Origin: CAZVLE01 sp964627855
GTDB taxonomy: Bacteria > Bacillota > Dethiobacteria > DTU022
Length of the DNA stretch: 64,000 nucleotides
NCBI GenBank assembly: GCA_964627855.1
Contig: CAZVLE010000047.1
Location: forward strand, 35,082 to 99,081
Direction: 5' to 3'
The notes beneath the pieces are model-generated. The model searched no databases. It was not told the DNA's origin and saw nothing but the letters and a program-made list of their open reading frames with translations. Position 1 is the stretch's first letter. Each line of letters begins with the position of its first letter. Of this stretch, positions 1 through 7,790 are shown in pieces. Both the position numbers and the translations under genes were made by a program.

Positions 1-1
1 G

Positions 2-811
2 GATCTGGGAACAGCAAAACCATCCCCTGAGGAGCAGGCTCGCATCAGGCATCATCTTATTAATATGGTTGATCCTGATGAACCCTACAGTGTTGCCGAT
101 TATAAAAGAGATACCGAAGCGGTCATCCGGGACCTCCGGCAGGCGGGTAAACTGCCTTTCATGGTCGGGGGAACCGGTCTTTATGTCAAAGCGGTACTCG
201 AAAGTTATGCATTCGGCTCTAAAGGTGCAGATGATAGTTTCAGGCAGGCTTTTGAGCAGCTTGCCGAAGAACAAGGCTTGCCAGCCCTCTATGCAAAGCT
301 AAAAGAAGTCGATCCGAAAGCAGCCTCGAAGATCCATCCCAACGATCGCCGGCGCATAATTCGAGCTCTTGAGGTTTTTAAACTGGAAGGAAAACCTATC
401 TCAGAACAGGCAGCTAAAACTGTAGTCAGTGAATCTCCCTACGAACCAGTTTATTTTGGCCTTAATGCTAATCGAGAACTGCTCTACCGTAAAATTGAAA
501 CCAGGGTCGATAGTATGATGGCAGACGGTTTTCTGCAGGAAGTGGAAGCTCTATACCGTGAAGGTTACGATGAAAATGATCCTGGAATGCAGATCCTTGG
601 TTACCGGCAGTTGCTCTCTTTCCTGAAAGGTGATAACAGCATTGATAAGGCCGTCGCTGAAATTAAAAAACAAACCCGCAACCTGGCCAAAAGGCAATTA
701 ACCTGGTTTCGACGGGAAAAAGGGATTGAGTGGTTGAAAATTGAAGAAGGACATTCATTGTTAACCCTGGCGGAAATTATTTGTAAAAAAGTGAAGGATC
801 TAGCACTGTAA
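2..811 (+). CDS. miaA: tRNA dimethylallyltransferase MiaA (5'-truncated by window edge)
   Basis: Transfers a dimethylallyl group to N6 of A37 in tRNAs that read UNN codons. The frame is open from the first bases (DLGTAKPSPEE) and runs to a TAA. The family motifs GGTGLYVKAV and DRRRIIRALEV are present, and the Trp-Phe-Arg region near the C-terminus (QLTWFRRE) is intact. The N-terminal P-loop, roughly the first 40 residues, lies outside the window. The gene is followed 50 bp downstream by hfq, the usual miaA-hfq pairing in Bacillota. An internal ATG at 65 is not the true start, because homology continues upstream of it. Confidence 0.95.
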   Translation, partial: DLGTAKPSPEEQARIRHHLINMVDPDEPYSVADYKRDTEAVIRDLRQAGKLPFMVGGTGLYVKAVLESYAFGSKGADDSFRQAFEQLAEEQGLPALYAKLKEVDPKAASKIHPNDRRRIIRALEVFKLEGKPISEQAAKTVVSESPYEPVYFGLNANRELLYRKIETRVDSMMADGFLQEVEALYREGYDENDPGMQILGYRQLLSFLKGDNSIDKAVAEIKKQTRNLAKRQLTWFRREKGIEWLKIEEGHSLLTLAEIICKKVKDLAL

Positions 812-861
812 CGGGCGAATACTATTTTTAGAGAGAAACAGACAAGAAGGGAGCCCCATAG

Positions 862-1134
862 ATGAAGGGAACGATCAATTTACAGGATACTTTTCTCAAC
901 CAGGCTCGTAAAGAAAATATGCTAACGACGGTATTCCTGGTTAATGGTTATCAGATTAAGGGGATAGTGCGCAGTTTTGATAATTTCACAATACTGCTTG
1001 AGGTGGAAGGCAAACAACAGTTGGTTTATAAACACGCTGTTTCAACAATCATTCCTGTCCGCAATATAAACCTGAGAACTGCAGAGGAAGAAAAAAATGC
1101 AGAGGTACTTTCAGAGCAAAAAGAAGAAGAATAA
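862..1134 (+). CDS. hfq: RNA chaperone Hfq
   Basis: Sm-like RNA chaperone that forms a hexameric ring and assists sRNA-mRNA pairing. The 90-residue protein has the Sm1 region ([18 protein letters not shown]) and the Sm2 signature YKHAVSTI, followed by a short charged tail rich in Glu and Lys (about residues 73-90). The start ATG follows the RBS AAGGGAG. It sits between miaA and hflX, the conserved order, and is closed by an intrinsic terminator directly downstream. Confidence 0.97.
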   Translation: MKGTINLQDTFLNQARKENMLTTVFLVNGYQIKGIVRSFDNFTILLEVEGKQQLVYKHAVSTIIPVRNINLRTAEEEKNAEVLSEQKEEE

Positions 1135-1157
1135 ACTATACTAAAGGGCTTAATCAG

Positions 1158-1197
1158 AAAAAAGACACTTCAATTAAAAGAGAGAGTGTCTTTTTTT
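1158..1197 (+). terminator. Rho-independent terminator after hfq
   Basis: AAAAAAGACACT and AGTGTCTTTTTTT form a stem with a loop of about 15 nt and a seven-T tract. It separates miaA-hfq from hflX. The A and T tracts make it potentially bidirectional, but no minus-strand gene ends here. Confidence 0.85.
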
Positions 1198-1244
1198 CAC
1201 GGTTTATAGTGAAAGGGCTTTGTCCGGCCCAGTAGGAGTAGTCT

Positions 1245-2522
1245 ATGACAAAAGAGGAAAAAGCCATCCTGGTAAGTTTGGATCAAGGTTGCAGCAGCGA
1301 GATAATTGATAATTCAATTGACGAATTGACCCTTCTGGCAGAGACTGCAGGTGCAATCGTACTTGATCGGGTTGTTCAAAAAAGAACTTCACCAGACAGG
1401 GCCTATTATATCGGTCGAGGTAAAACAGAAGAACTGGCTGCGCTGGCGCAAATGCGGGATGCAGATCTGATTATTTTTAATGATGAACTATCACCATCGC
1501 AAATTCGCAACCTGGATCGCATCCTTGGAGTTAAAGTCGTCGACCGCACTAATCTGATCCTCGATATATTTGCCCGCAGAGCCTTATCAAGGGAAGGGAA
1601 ATTACAGGTAGAGTTGGCCCAGTTGCGATACCTTCTACCAAGGTTAATTGGCCTTGGTAATCAATTATCAAGACTGGGAGGTGGCATTGGAACGAGAGGA
1701 CCGGGGGAAACCCAGCTTGAAGTTGACCGGCGGGTGATTCGCAGAAAGATCAGCGAACTTGAAAAAGAAATTATTACCCTGCGCAAACATCGACAACTAC
1801 ACCGTGCACGACGCAAGCGGGAGAGTTTCTGGATCGTCAGCCTTGTCGGTTATACCAATGCCGGTAAGTCTACCCTGCTTAATACCCTGACAGGAGCAGA
1901 TCTCTACACTGAAGATAAACTATTTGCCACTCTCGATCCGATGGTAAGACGAGGAGTTGTCACCGGTGGTAAGGAAGTATTGTTTACCGATACGGTCGGC
2001 TTTATTGAAAAACTTCCGGATCAACTGGTTACCGCTTTTCAGGCTACCCTGGAGGAAGTTTCCGCGGCCGATATTCTATTGCATGTTGTAGACATCAGCC
2101 ATCACGATTATCTCAATCAAATCAAGGTTGTCCGTGAACATTTAAGCAACATTAAAGCAGACTATTATCAACATGAAATGATCGTTTTTAATAAGCTTGA
2201 CCTGGTCGATGATTTAGCCATGAAAGCATACCTGATCCGGGAGTTTCCTTCTGCAACATTCGTTTCTGCCACAAGAGCGGAGGGAATTACCGATCTGAAA
2301 GATAATATTGCAGCCTTTATCGACAGACAACGCTGCCATATGGAGCTTTACTTACCATATAGCGAAGGGAAAGCATATGCAGAGCTGCAGGAGCGAGGAA
2401 AAGTGGAAAAAGTGCAGTATAAACCGGACTATCTTCAGGTAAGCGTTATCGTAGACAAGGAGCATGCAGGCAAATTTAATAAATTCAGAGACCCGGCCGG
2501 TGAGAAAAGAAATAAAGATTGA
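1245..2522 (+). CDS. hflX: Ribosome-associated GTPase HflX
   Basis: GTPase of the Obg-HflX superfamily that binds 50S subunits and splits stalled or stressed ribosomes. The 425 residues show the glycine-rich linker (SRLGGGIGTRGPGETQLE, about residues 142-159), the P-loop GYTNAGKST (202-210), the G3 motif DTVGF and the G4 motif NKLD. The C-terminal domain is of usual length. The ATG at 1245 is preceded by AGTAGGAGTAG, a usable RBS. It has its own transcription unit after the hfq terminator. Confidence 0.96.
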   Translation: MTKEEKAILVSLDQGCSSEIIDNSIDELTLLAETAGAIVLDRVVQKRTSPDRAYYIGRGKTEELAALAQMRDADLIIFNDELSPSQIRNLDRILGVKVVDRTNLILDIFARRALSREGKLQVELAQLRYLLPRLIGLGNQLSRLGGGIGTRGPGETQLEVDRRVIRRKISELEKEIITLRKHRQLHRARRKRESFWIVSLVGYTNAGKSTLLNTLTGADLYTEDKLFATLDPMVRRGVVTGGKEVLFTDTVGFIEKLPDQLVTAFQATLEEVSAADILLHVVDISHHDYLNQIKVVREHLSNIKADYYQHEMIVFNKLDLVDDLAMKAYLIREFPSATFVSATRAEGITDLKDNIAAFIDRQRCHMELYLPYSEGKAYAELQERGKVEKVQYKPDYLQVSVIVDKEHAGKFNKFRDPAGEKRNKD

Positions 2523-2559
2523 TATGATTGCCGTAAGATTATTTTAATTCTAAGATCTT

Positions 2560-2708
2560 GTAACTGCTCCGCTATAGTTTAAGTGTACGGCTTTTCCAAG
2601 GTGCCCGGGCTTCCCATACACTTAAGCTGATCCTACGAATTTATAGGCAGCGCGGATAACTTGGAAGGGTTAATCATTATTGTCATATTTGGGCTGTCAG
2701 ACTTTACG
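2560..2708. repeat. Dispersed foldable repeat, copy A (core inverted relative to copy B)
   Basis: Shares its outer arms with the element at 23419-23571. The left arm reads AACTGCTnnGCTATA, then TTTAAGTGTA, then TTCCAAG. The right arm reads CTTGGAA, then AATCATnATTGTCATATT, then GGCTG. The ends are roughly inverted (GTAACTGCT... against ...AGnAGTTAC in copy B). The core at 2594-2666, bounded by TTCCAAG and CTTGGAA, matches the reverse complement of the copy B core. The right end runs through the lexA stop codon (2697-2699) and supplies the last few lexA codons. Confidence 0.8.
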
Positions 2709-3305
2709 AAAGAGGCCTACGACCTTTCCCAGGATCTGAACCTCCCTGACAAAGATTGTTTCATAGGCATCATTTTCGGGCTGCAGGCGGACTTGATCGT
2801 CGTCGTGAAAAAATCTTTTAATGGTTGCTTCATCTTCAATTAAGGCAGCGGCAATATCACCGTTATCGACAATATTTTGTTGTCGGACTATAACATAATC
2901 GCCATCAAAGATACCGGCGCCACTCATACTGCTACCGCTAACTTTTAACACAAAACAGTCTTCCCCTGTATGAAGATTTTTAGGTATGGGAAAGTAACCG
3001 TCCCTGTTTTCTTCAGCAAGAACAGGCGTACCGGCAGTAATTTTTCCAACCAGGGGGGCAAAAGCACATTTCATTTCCCGATTGCCTTCAGTGCTTCTGA
3101 TAATTTTTATAGCTCTTGGTTTGGTGGGCATTCTATCTATGTAGCCCTTCCTTTGCAGGGTATCGAGATAAGCATGCACAGTAGCGGTAGAGTTAATGCC
3201 CAGGGCTTTTCCGATTTCACGTACAGAGGGAGGATAATTGCAGCGAGCCACTTCTTCTTCAATGAACATGAGGACTCTTTTTTGCTTTGCAGTCAGGGGT
3301 TCCAA
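2697..3305 (-). CDS. lexA: SOS repressor LexA
   Basis: Repressor of the DNA-damage regulon, inactivated by RecA-stimulated self-cleavage. It has an N-terminal winged HTH (VREIGKALGINSTATVHAYL), an Ala-Gly cleavage site (KITAGTPV), the catalytic Ser in GSSMSG and the catalytic Lys in DEATIKRF. The open frame extends to 3410, but the extra N-terminus is unlike LexA and overlaps the promoter and operator. I place the start at TTG 3305, giving EPLTAKQ at the N-terminus, with the RBS AGAGGTGATC upstream. This yields about 202 residues, the usual family length. The 3' end lies in repeat copy A. Confidence 0.94.
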   Translation of the reverse strand: MEPLTAKQKRVLMFIEEEVARCNYPPSVREIGKALGINSTATVHAYLDTLQRKGYIDRMPTKPRAIKIIRSTEGNREMKCAFAPLVGKITAGTPVLAEENRDGYFPIPKNLHTGEDCFVLKVSGSSMSGAGIFDGDYVIVRQQNIVDNGDIAAALIEDEATIKRFFHDDDQVRLQPENDAYETIFVREVQILGKVVGLFRKV

Positions 3306-3347
3306 AAGATCACCTCTTTTGAGAATCAGGGTTGGTTGGTGTGCATA

Positions 3348-3376
3348 ATTATAACATAACAGCAATGAGCGGGCAA
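3348..3376 (-). promoter_or_regulatory. SigA-type promoter of lexA
   Basis: On the minus strand, TTGCCC (3371-3376), a 17-nt spacer and TATAAT (3348-3353) lie about 40 bp before the TTG start of lexA. The -10 is perfect; the -35 matches 4 of 6. The -35 overlaps the palindrome at 3371-3390. Confidence 0.7.
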
Positions 3377-3390
3377 ACCTTTGTTTACCC
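3371..3390. promoter_or_regulatory. Likely LexA operator (SOS-box variant)
   Basis: Near-perfect palindrome GGGCAAAC-CTTT-GTTTACCC over the lexA -35 element. It resembles the Gram-positive box CGAAC-N4-GTTCG in having AAAC-N4-GTTT half-sites. Placement on the promoter supports autoregulation. The half-sites deviate from the Bacillus consensus, so the assignment is an inference. Confidence 0.5.
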
Positions 3391-3480
3391 GAAACAGCTT
3401 TATCAATCACAAATAATAGTTTAAAATATCTAGTAAGTTTTCCTCAAGGGCTAGCAAGAATATTGGAAACAGGGTGATAA

Positions 3481-4407
3481 CTGATTCAGACTAAACTTTC
3501 AATATATGGCGGCATAGAAGCAGGAGGCACAAAATTCATATGTGCTGTCGGTAAAAACCCAGCCGATCTGAGGGCAACAGTTCGCATACCAACTACCAAT
3601 CCCGACGAAACAATAGACAATGTTGTTAAATTTTTCAGAGATCAAGAAAAAATCCATGGACCGCTGTCAGCACTGGGGATAGCATCTTTCGGACCTGTTG
3701 ATCCGGATCCCTCTTCTCCGACATTCGGCTATATCACCTCAACACCCAAGACGGGCTGGAGCAATACAAACATTGCCGGCAGGCTTAAAGAAATCTTTAA
3801 TGTTCCTGTTGGCTTTGATACTGATGTCAATGGCGCTGCCCTTGCTGAGTATTCCTGGGGCGCTGCCCGGAATGTGAATACTTTCATTTATATCACCGTA
3901 GGTACAGGAATAGGAGGCGGAGCTTTTATTGAAGGTCAAGCTCACCATGGCCTGGTTCATCCCGAAATCGGCCACATTCTGATTCCTCATAATTGGGAGA
4001 CCGATCCCTACCCGGGTTGTTGCCCCTATCATGGTGACTGCCTGGAAGGCATGGCTTCAGGCCCTGCCTTAGAGGAACGCTGGGGTAACCCCGGCAGCGC
4101 CCTGCCGACTGACCATCCTGCCTGGAAGCTTGAAGCTAATTACCTCGGACTGGCGATACACAACCTGATCTGCACAATATCGCCCCAACGCATTATCGTG
4201 GGAGGAGGAGTTCTGAAACAGGCTTCTCTATTGCCACTGGTACAAAAAGAAGTGCTTATTCTACTTAACGGCTATATTAGCGCCCTGGCCTCACCGGAGA
4301 CAATTAGCCGTTACATTGTACTACCAGACCTGGGCAACATGGCCGGTGTGCTCGGCGCGCTGGCTTTAGCTGAGAAAGCGCATCATTTTAGTTCGTTCCA
4401 GCTTTAG
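3481..4407 (+). CDS. scrK: ROK-family fructokinase, probable CTG start
   Basis: ATP-dependent fructokinase, giving fructose 6-phosphate. It shows the ROK nucleotide site YGGIEAGGTKF at the N-terminus, TVGTGIGGG, and the zinc-binding cluster with conserved His/Cys (GHILIPH... then CCPYHGDC) followed by LEGMASGPALEERW, typical of ScrK/YdhR. The first in-frame ATG (3874) would delete the nucleotide site. An in-frame TAA sits at 3478-3480, so the start must be CTG 3481 or ATT 3484. Both follow the RBS-like AGGGTGATAA. The 308-residue length fits the family. It is divergent from lexA. Confidence 0.9.
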   Translation: MIQTKLSIYGGIEAGGTKFICAVGKNPADLRATVRIPTTNPDETIDNVVKFFRDQEKIHGPLSALGIASFGPVDPDPSSPTFGYITSTPKTGWSNTNIAGRLKEIFNVPVGFDTDVNGAALAEYSWGAARNVNTFIYITVGTGIGGGAFIEGQAHHGLVHPEIGHILIPHNWETDPYPGCCPYHGDCLEGMASGPALEERWGNPGSALPTDHPAWKLEANYLGLAIHNLICTISPQRIIVGGGVLKQASLLPLVQKEVLILLNGYISALASPETISRYIVLPDLGNMAGVLGALALAEKAHHFSSFQL

Positions 4408-4622
4408 AAATAGTCAGGATGTTTTTTTATTTATACTACTTGTTTTTTCTACAACAGCTTCTAAAATATCTAAAAAGCCCAGTTACCAAAAGTACTTGGC
4501 GAGATCCTGGAAAATCAATTTACCCCTGATAGCGGTCAGCAGTATCGACAATCTTATAGAGTTATTATATTAAATCTAAATGTTTTGGCCCTTATAGCGC
4601 TGACAGTAAAGTAGATAGGCCG

Positions 4623-4692
4623 TTGACAAACGATCATCGAAAAGTTATAATTTTGCTTAATATTATACATTAGTCCGCATAGTTATATTTTT
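4623..4692 (+). promoter_or_regulatory. SigA promoter plus shared downstream box, copy 1
   Basis: TTGACA (4623-4628), a 17-nt spacer and TATAAT (4646-4651). Downstream lies a box at 4662-4692 (ATTATACATTAGTCCGCAT then AGTTATATTTTT), nearly identical to one at 5427-5457. The shared block reaches from the -10 to about +35, so it may be an operator or leader element common to both units. Confidence 0.75.
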
Positions 4693-4756
4693 GGGGGCGA
4701 TAAGCAAAAATAAATCGCTTTCTCAGTTAATAACAAAACAAAGGAGTAACAATAAC

Positions 4757-5032
4757 ATGTCATTTATGCTGGATAATGTTAAAAATGCTGTCGTATATGG
4801 AAAGGATAAAGAAATAACGCAGCACGTTGAAGAAGCATTAAATAATAACATTCCACCCAAAATAATCATTGACGAGGGCTTAATTTCTGGAATGGGTATA
4901 ATTGGAGCCAGGTTTAAAAATAGAGAGGTCTTCGTGCCGGATATTCTGATTGCTGCTCGCGCTATGCATTTAGGGATGTCTATTTTAAAGCCCATGATCA
5001 ATCAAGGCCTTGATGAAAATAGTATGTCATAA
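4757..5032 (+). pseudogene. Truncated corrinoid protein: helical cap domain only
   Basis: The 91 residues match the N-terminal four-helix cap (B12-binding_2 type) of methyltransferase-associated corrinoid proteins of the MtaC/MttC kind: VKNAVVYGKDKEIT, then GLISGMGIIGARFKNREVFVPDILIAARAM and LKPMI. A cobalamin domain with DxHxxG should follow but is missing; translation stops after DENSMS. The start ATG has the RBS AAGGAG at 4740-4745. No intact B12 domain was found in the next 500 bp in any frame. It could be a remnant or a functional stand-alone cap. The promoter is intact, so it may still be transcribed. Confidence 0.6.
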
Positions 5033-5387
5033 AAAGGGCTTGTCATCCAATCTTTGTTTTCTCCTATCATAGGGACAGTAAATGGTAAATATGAATACAT
5101 TGACAGGGATGACAGCCAGGTAGCAGTGGAGTTAGATGGTATAATGAAAAAATATTTTAGGCAATAAACGATTATAATGCACCGGTTTATCCGGGGCAGT
5201 TGGAATGTTGATAACCAAGCCAGCATTGTCGAAATAATGGCTATGCTGGCTTTCATAATATAAAAATGCACAGGAAAAGAGCGGGCAAGCTGATTGTCGC
5301 TAAGTTCAAAAACAGAGCAATACTTAATAAATCGCAATTCAAGACAGATAATTCCCGCTTAAGTGCGTTAGAGATGAAAAAATAACG
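5033..5387 (+). other. Intergenic stretch without assignable gene
   Basis: Contains only short open frames. One encodes about 32 residues ending near 5167 (VNGKYEYIDRDDSQVAVELD inside it). Another encodes about 39 residues ending near 5387. Neither has a clear RBS or recognisable family. They could be decayed remains of the missing corrinoid-protein domain or a neighbour, but I see no B12 motif. Confidence 0.4.
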
Positions 5388-5457
5388 TTGACGAATAAAC
5401 ATAGAAAAGTTATAATTCTCCTATACATTATACATAGGTCCGCATTGTTATATTTTT
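5388..5457 (+). promoter_or_regulatory. SigA promoter plus shared downstream box, copy 2
   Basis: TTGACG (5388-5393), a 17-nt spacer and TATAAT (5411-5416), then the box at 5427-5457 that repeats the one at 4662-4692. AAAAGTTATAATT around the -10 and GTCCGCAT with TTATATTTTT downstream are common to both. It lies about 180 bp before the ThiS-like gene and probably drives the AOR operon. Confidence 0.75.
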
Positions 5458-5593
5458 TGTCAGGTTTATGACTATTTATAGCGATAGAGAATGAGCTTGC
5501 CGATGTTTAACTGAGGTATTACTCGAAAATATAAACACTTTACAAATAATGCAGGGCCAGCTTTTAGATCATCTTTAAAAAGAAGGGTAAGAT

Positions 5594-5869
5594 ATGGCGG
5601 TTAAAGTAATATTCTATCCTCCTTATTGCGACTGGCTGGGGTATAAATCAGCCGATGTTGAACTGCCTGCCGATCAAGTATCTGTAGAAAAATTTATCGC
5701 TCTGCTTCTACACAATTTCCCTCAACTGAACAAAAAATCAATTGCCTCTAATCAAGGTGATCTAGTGCCTCCCTTGCTAATAATGATCGATAGTAACGCC
5801 CTACAAAAAAATGACGCGATAAAAAGTGGCGACGAAATTAAAATACTCTATCCTCTGTGTGGAGGATAA
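5594..5869 (+). CDS. ThiS/MoaD-like sulfur carrier protein
   Basis: Small beta-grasp protein of 91 residues ending in the diagnostic Gly-Gly (PLCGG), the tail that is thiocarboxylated in MoaD and ThiS. VKVIFYPPYCDWLG resembles the start of MoaD. The RBS GAAGGG precedes the ATG. It lies 50 bp before the aldehyde:ferredoxin oxidoreductase gene, so it most likely supplies sulfur for the pterin dithiolene of the tungsten or molybdenum cofactor used by that enzyme. This role is inferred from context. Confidence 0.85.
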   Translation: MAVKVIFYPPYCDWLGYKSADVELPADQVSVEKFIALLLHNFPQLNKKSIASNQGDLVPPLLIMIDSNALQKNDAIKSGDEIKILYPLCGG

Positions 5870-5919
5870 AATCAGGAGTCTGATTGCTGAAAGTAAAAAG
5901 TTTGAGGAGGTAAAATAAA

Positions 5920-7758
5920 GTGAGCGGTTACATGGGTAAAATTTTAAGGATTGATTTATCAAAAAGAGAAGTGACATACCAAGAATTTGCTGAAGAAACA
6001 TTGAAGAAATATATCGGAGGAAGTTGTCTGGGGGCAAAGATACTTTTAGATGAAACAGGGCCTGAAACAGATCCGTTAGGTCCAGATAACATCCTAATTT
6101 TTTTAACCGGGCCACTGGTTGGCACACGGGCAATTAATTTTGGCAGGTATCAGGTTGTTACAAAATCGCCTCTCACCGGCGCCTATGGAGAGGCTAACGC
6201 CGGTGGAAGCTGGGGTCCTGAATTAAAAAAAGCCGGTTTTGACGGAATAATATTTAAAGGAAAAGCGGATAAACCGGTCTACCTCTGGATTGAGAATGGA
6301 AAAGTTGAAATTAATGATGCCTCTTCCCTGTGGGGTAAAGATACTTATGAGGTCGACGCTATCTTGAAAGAGCAATTAGGCCCTAATATTGTTACCTGCA
6401 GCATAGGGCAGGCCGGCGAGAACCAGGTTAGAATAGCAGCTATTATGAATGACGGACGCCACGGCAGAACAGCAGCACGCTGTGGGGTTGGAGCTGTAAT
6501 GGGCTCGAAAAATTTAAAAGCAATTGTGCTTAAAGGAGAACTTGAGGTTCCCGTTTTTAACCGTGATGAACTTGTCAAGTCGGTTAAAAAGTGGCCTACC
6601 TTGATCAGGGAGAGGTTACACGGTCTTGCTGAATATGGGACCTCAACAGGGATGATGACTGTAGAAGAAATCGGGGATCTCCCTGTAAAGAACTGGAGTG
6701 CTGGTAGATTTGCCGGCGCTGAAAAAATATCCGGTCAGACAATGGCTAAAACAATCCTGAAAAAGAAATATTTTTGTTCTCAATGTGTTATCGGTTGTGG
6801 CAGAACGATCAAGCAAATCAAATCAGAATACGGGGAAATCGCTGAGGGCGGTGGACCGGAGTATGAAACACTGGGCATGATGGGAGCAAATTGCCTGATC
6901 GATGATCTTCATGCAATCGCCAGGGCAAACGAATTATGTAATCGCTACGGATTAGATACTATTGCTACTGGAGCAGCAGTATCTTTTGCTATGGAGTGTT
7001 ATGAAAACGGATTAATAAAAGAAGACCAAACAGGTGGCTTGGCTCTTGAGTGGGGCTCTACGAAAGCTTTGATTGACTTAATACCAAAAATTGCCTTCAA
7101 AGAAGATATTGGAGCAGCATTGAGTGAGGGGACGCGAATTGCTGCAGAAATCATTGGCCATAATGCTTCTGAATATACCGTTCAGGTAAGAGGTATGGAA
7201 TTTCCCGCTCATGATCCTAGAGCTAAATTTAGTACTGCTTTGGCTTATGCGACCAGCGCACGAGGCGCCTGCCACCTGAGCGCATTTTCTTATGAATTCG
7301 AAATGGGCGCTTCAATGCCTGAACTTGGTTATCCAGAAACACTGGATCGTTTCACCAATGAAGGGAAAGGGGAACTCGTTGCAAAGTTCCAGGATTTGAT
7401 GTCACTAATGGACTCTTTAACCGGCTGTAAATTTGTTGTTCTTGGTCTGGGTGATCAGGCCATTGAAACTATATTGCTGTGGCTCAACCTTGTAACAGGT
7501 TGGAATATGTCACAGAGCGAGTTACTTGAATGTGGAGCGAGGGCTGTGAATCTTAAGCGCTTATATAATGTTAAGTGCGGACAATCCAGAAAAGATGATA
7601 TTCTTCCGCCAAAAATGATTAGCCAAAAAAGAGGCGAGGGAGGAGCAGCAGATTCATTGCCCCATCTTGGGGAAATGTTGAGTCAGTATTATGCATATCG
7701 AGGCTGGGATGAAACTGGAATACCAACAAAAGAAACATTGAAACAGTTAGACCTATAA
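5920..7758 (+). CDS. aor: Aldehyde:ferredoxin oxidoreductase (tungsten-type AOR family)
   Basis: Oxidises aldehydes to carboxylates with ferredoxin, or runs in reverse, using a bis-pterin W or Mo cofactor and one [4Fe-4S] cluster. The 612 residues match full-length AOR. The N-terminal pterin-binding domain has GRYQVVTKSPLTGAYGEANAGG. The cluster cysteines are C-x2-C-x3-C near 287-294 (CSQCVIGCG), with a fourth near residue 502 (LTGCKF). The GTG start follows the strong RBS GAGGAGGT. The MoaD-like gene is upstream and a zinc dehydrogenase follows 32 bp downstream. The substrate is unknown; the sugar cluster suggests a short aldehyde from aldol cleavage. Confidence 0.95.
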   Translation: MSGYMGKILRIDLSKREVTYQEFAEETLKKYIGGSCLGAKILLDETGPETDPLGPDNILIFLTGPLVGTRAINFGRYQVVTKSPLTGAYGEANAGGSWGPELKKAGFDGIIFKGKADKPVYLWIENGKVEINDASSLWGKDTYEVDAILKEQLGPNIVTCSIGQAGENQVRIAAIMNDGRHGRTAARCGVGAVMGSKNLKAIVLKGELEVPVFNRDELVKSVKKWPTLIRERLHGLAEYGTSTGMMTVEEIGDLPVKNWSAGRFAGAEKISGQTMAKTILKKKYFCSQCVIGCGRTIKQIKSEYGEIAEGGGPEYETLGMMGANCLIDDLHAIARANELCNRYGLDTIATGAAVSFAMECYENGLIKEDQTGGLALEWGSTKALIDLIPKIAFKEDIGAALSEGTRIAAEIIGHNASEYTVQVRGMEFPAHDPRAKFSTALAYATSARGACHLSAFSYEFEMGASMPELGYPETLDRFTNEGKGELVAKFQDLMSLMDSLTGCKFVVLGLGDQAIETILLWLNLVTGWNMSQSELLECGARAVNLKRLYNVKCGQSRKDDILPPKMISQKRGEGGAADSLPHLGEMLSQYYAYRGWDETGIPTKETLKQLDL

Positions 7759-7790
7759 GTGCCCATTTTTCATTCGTCTGGAGGCTATAA

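Noticed and set aside
2661..2843. Plus-strand open frame over the lexA 3' end
   Set aside because: Shadow of lexA and repeat copy A; no RBS or family match.
3306..3410. N-terminal extension of lexA to 3410
   Set aside because: The extension overlaps the -10, -35 and operator palindrome and has no LexA similarity; TTG 3305 has a good RBS.
4691..4756. Earlier TTG start for the corrinoid cap protein
   Set aside because: It overlaps the shared downstream box, and AAGGAG is correctly spaced only for ATG 4757.
5002..5337. Minus-strand open frame of 111 residues in the intergenic region
   Set aside because: No RBS, no recognisable family, and its start lies in low-complexity AT-rich DNA; treated as chance.
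5460..5593. Moco/Tuco-type riboswitch before the ThiS-AOR operon
   Set aside because: The leader length is suitable but no conserved motif of that riboswitch class is visible.
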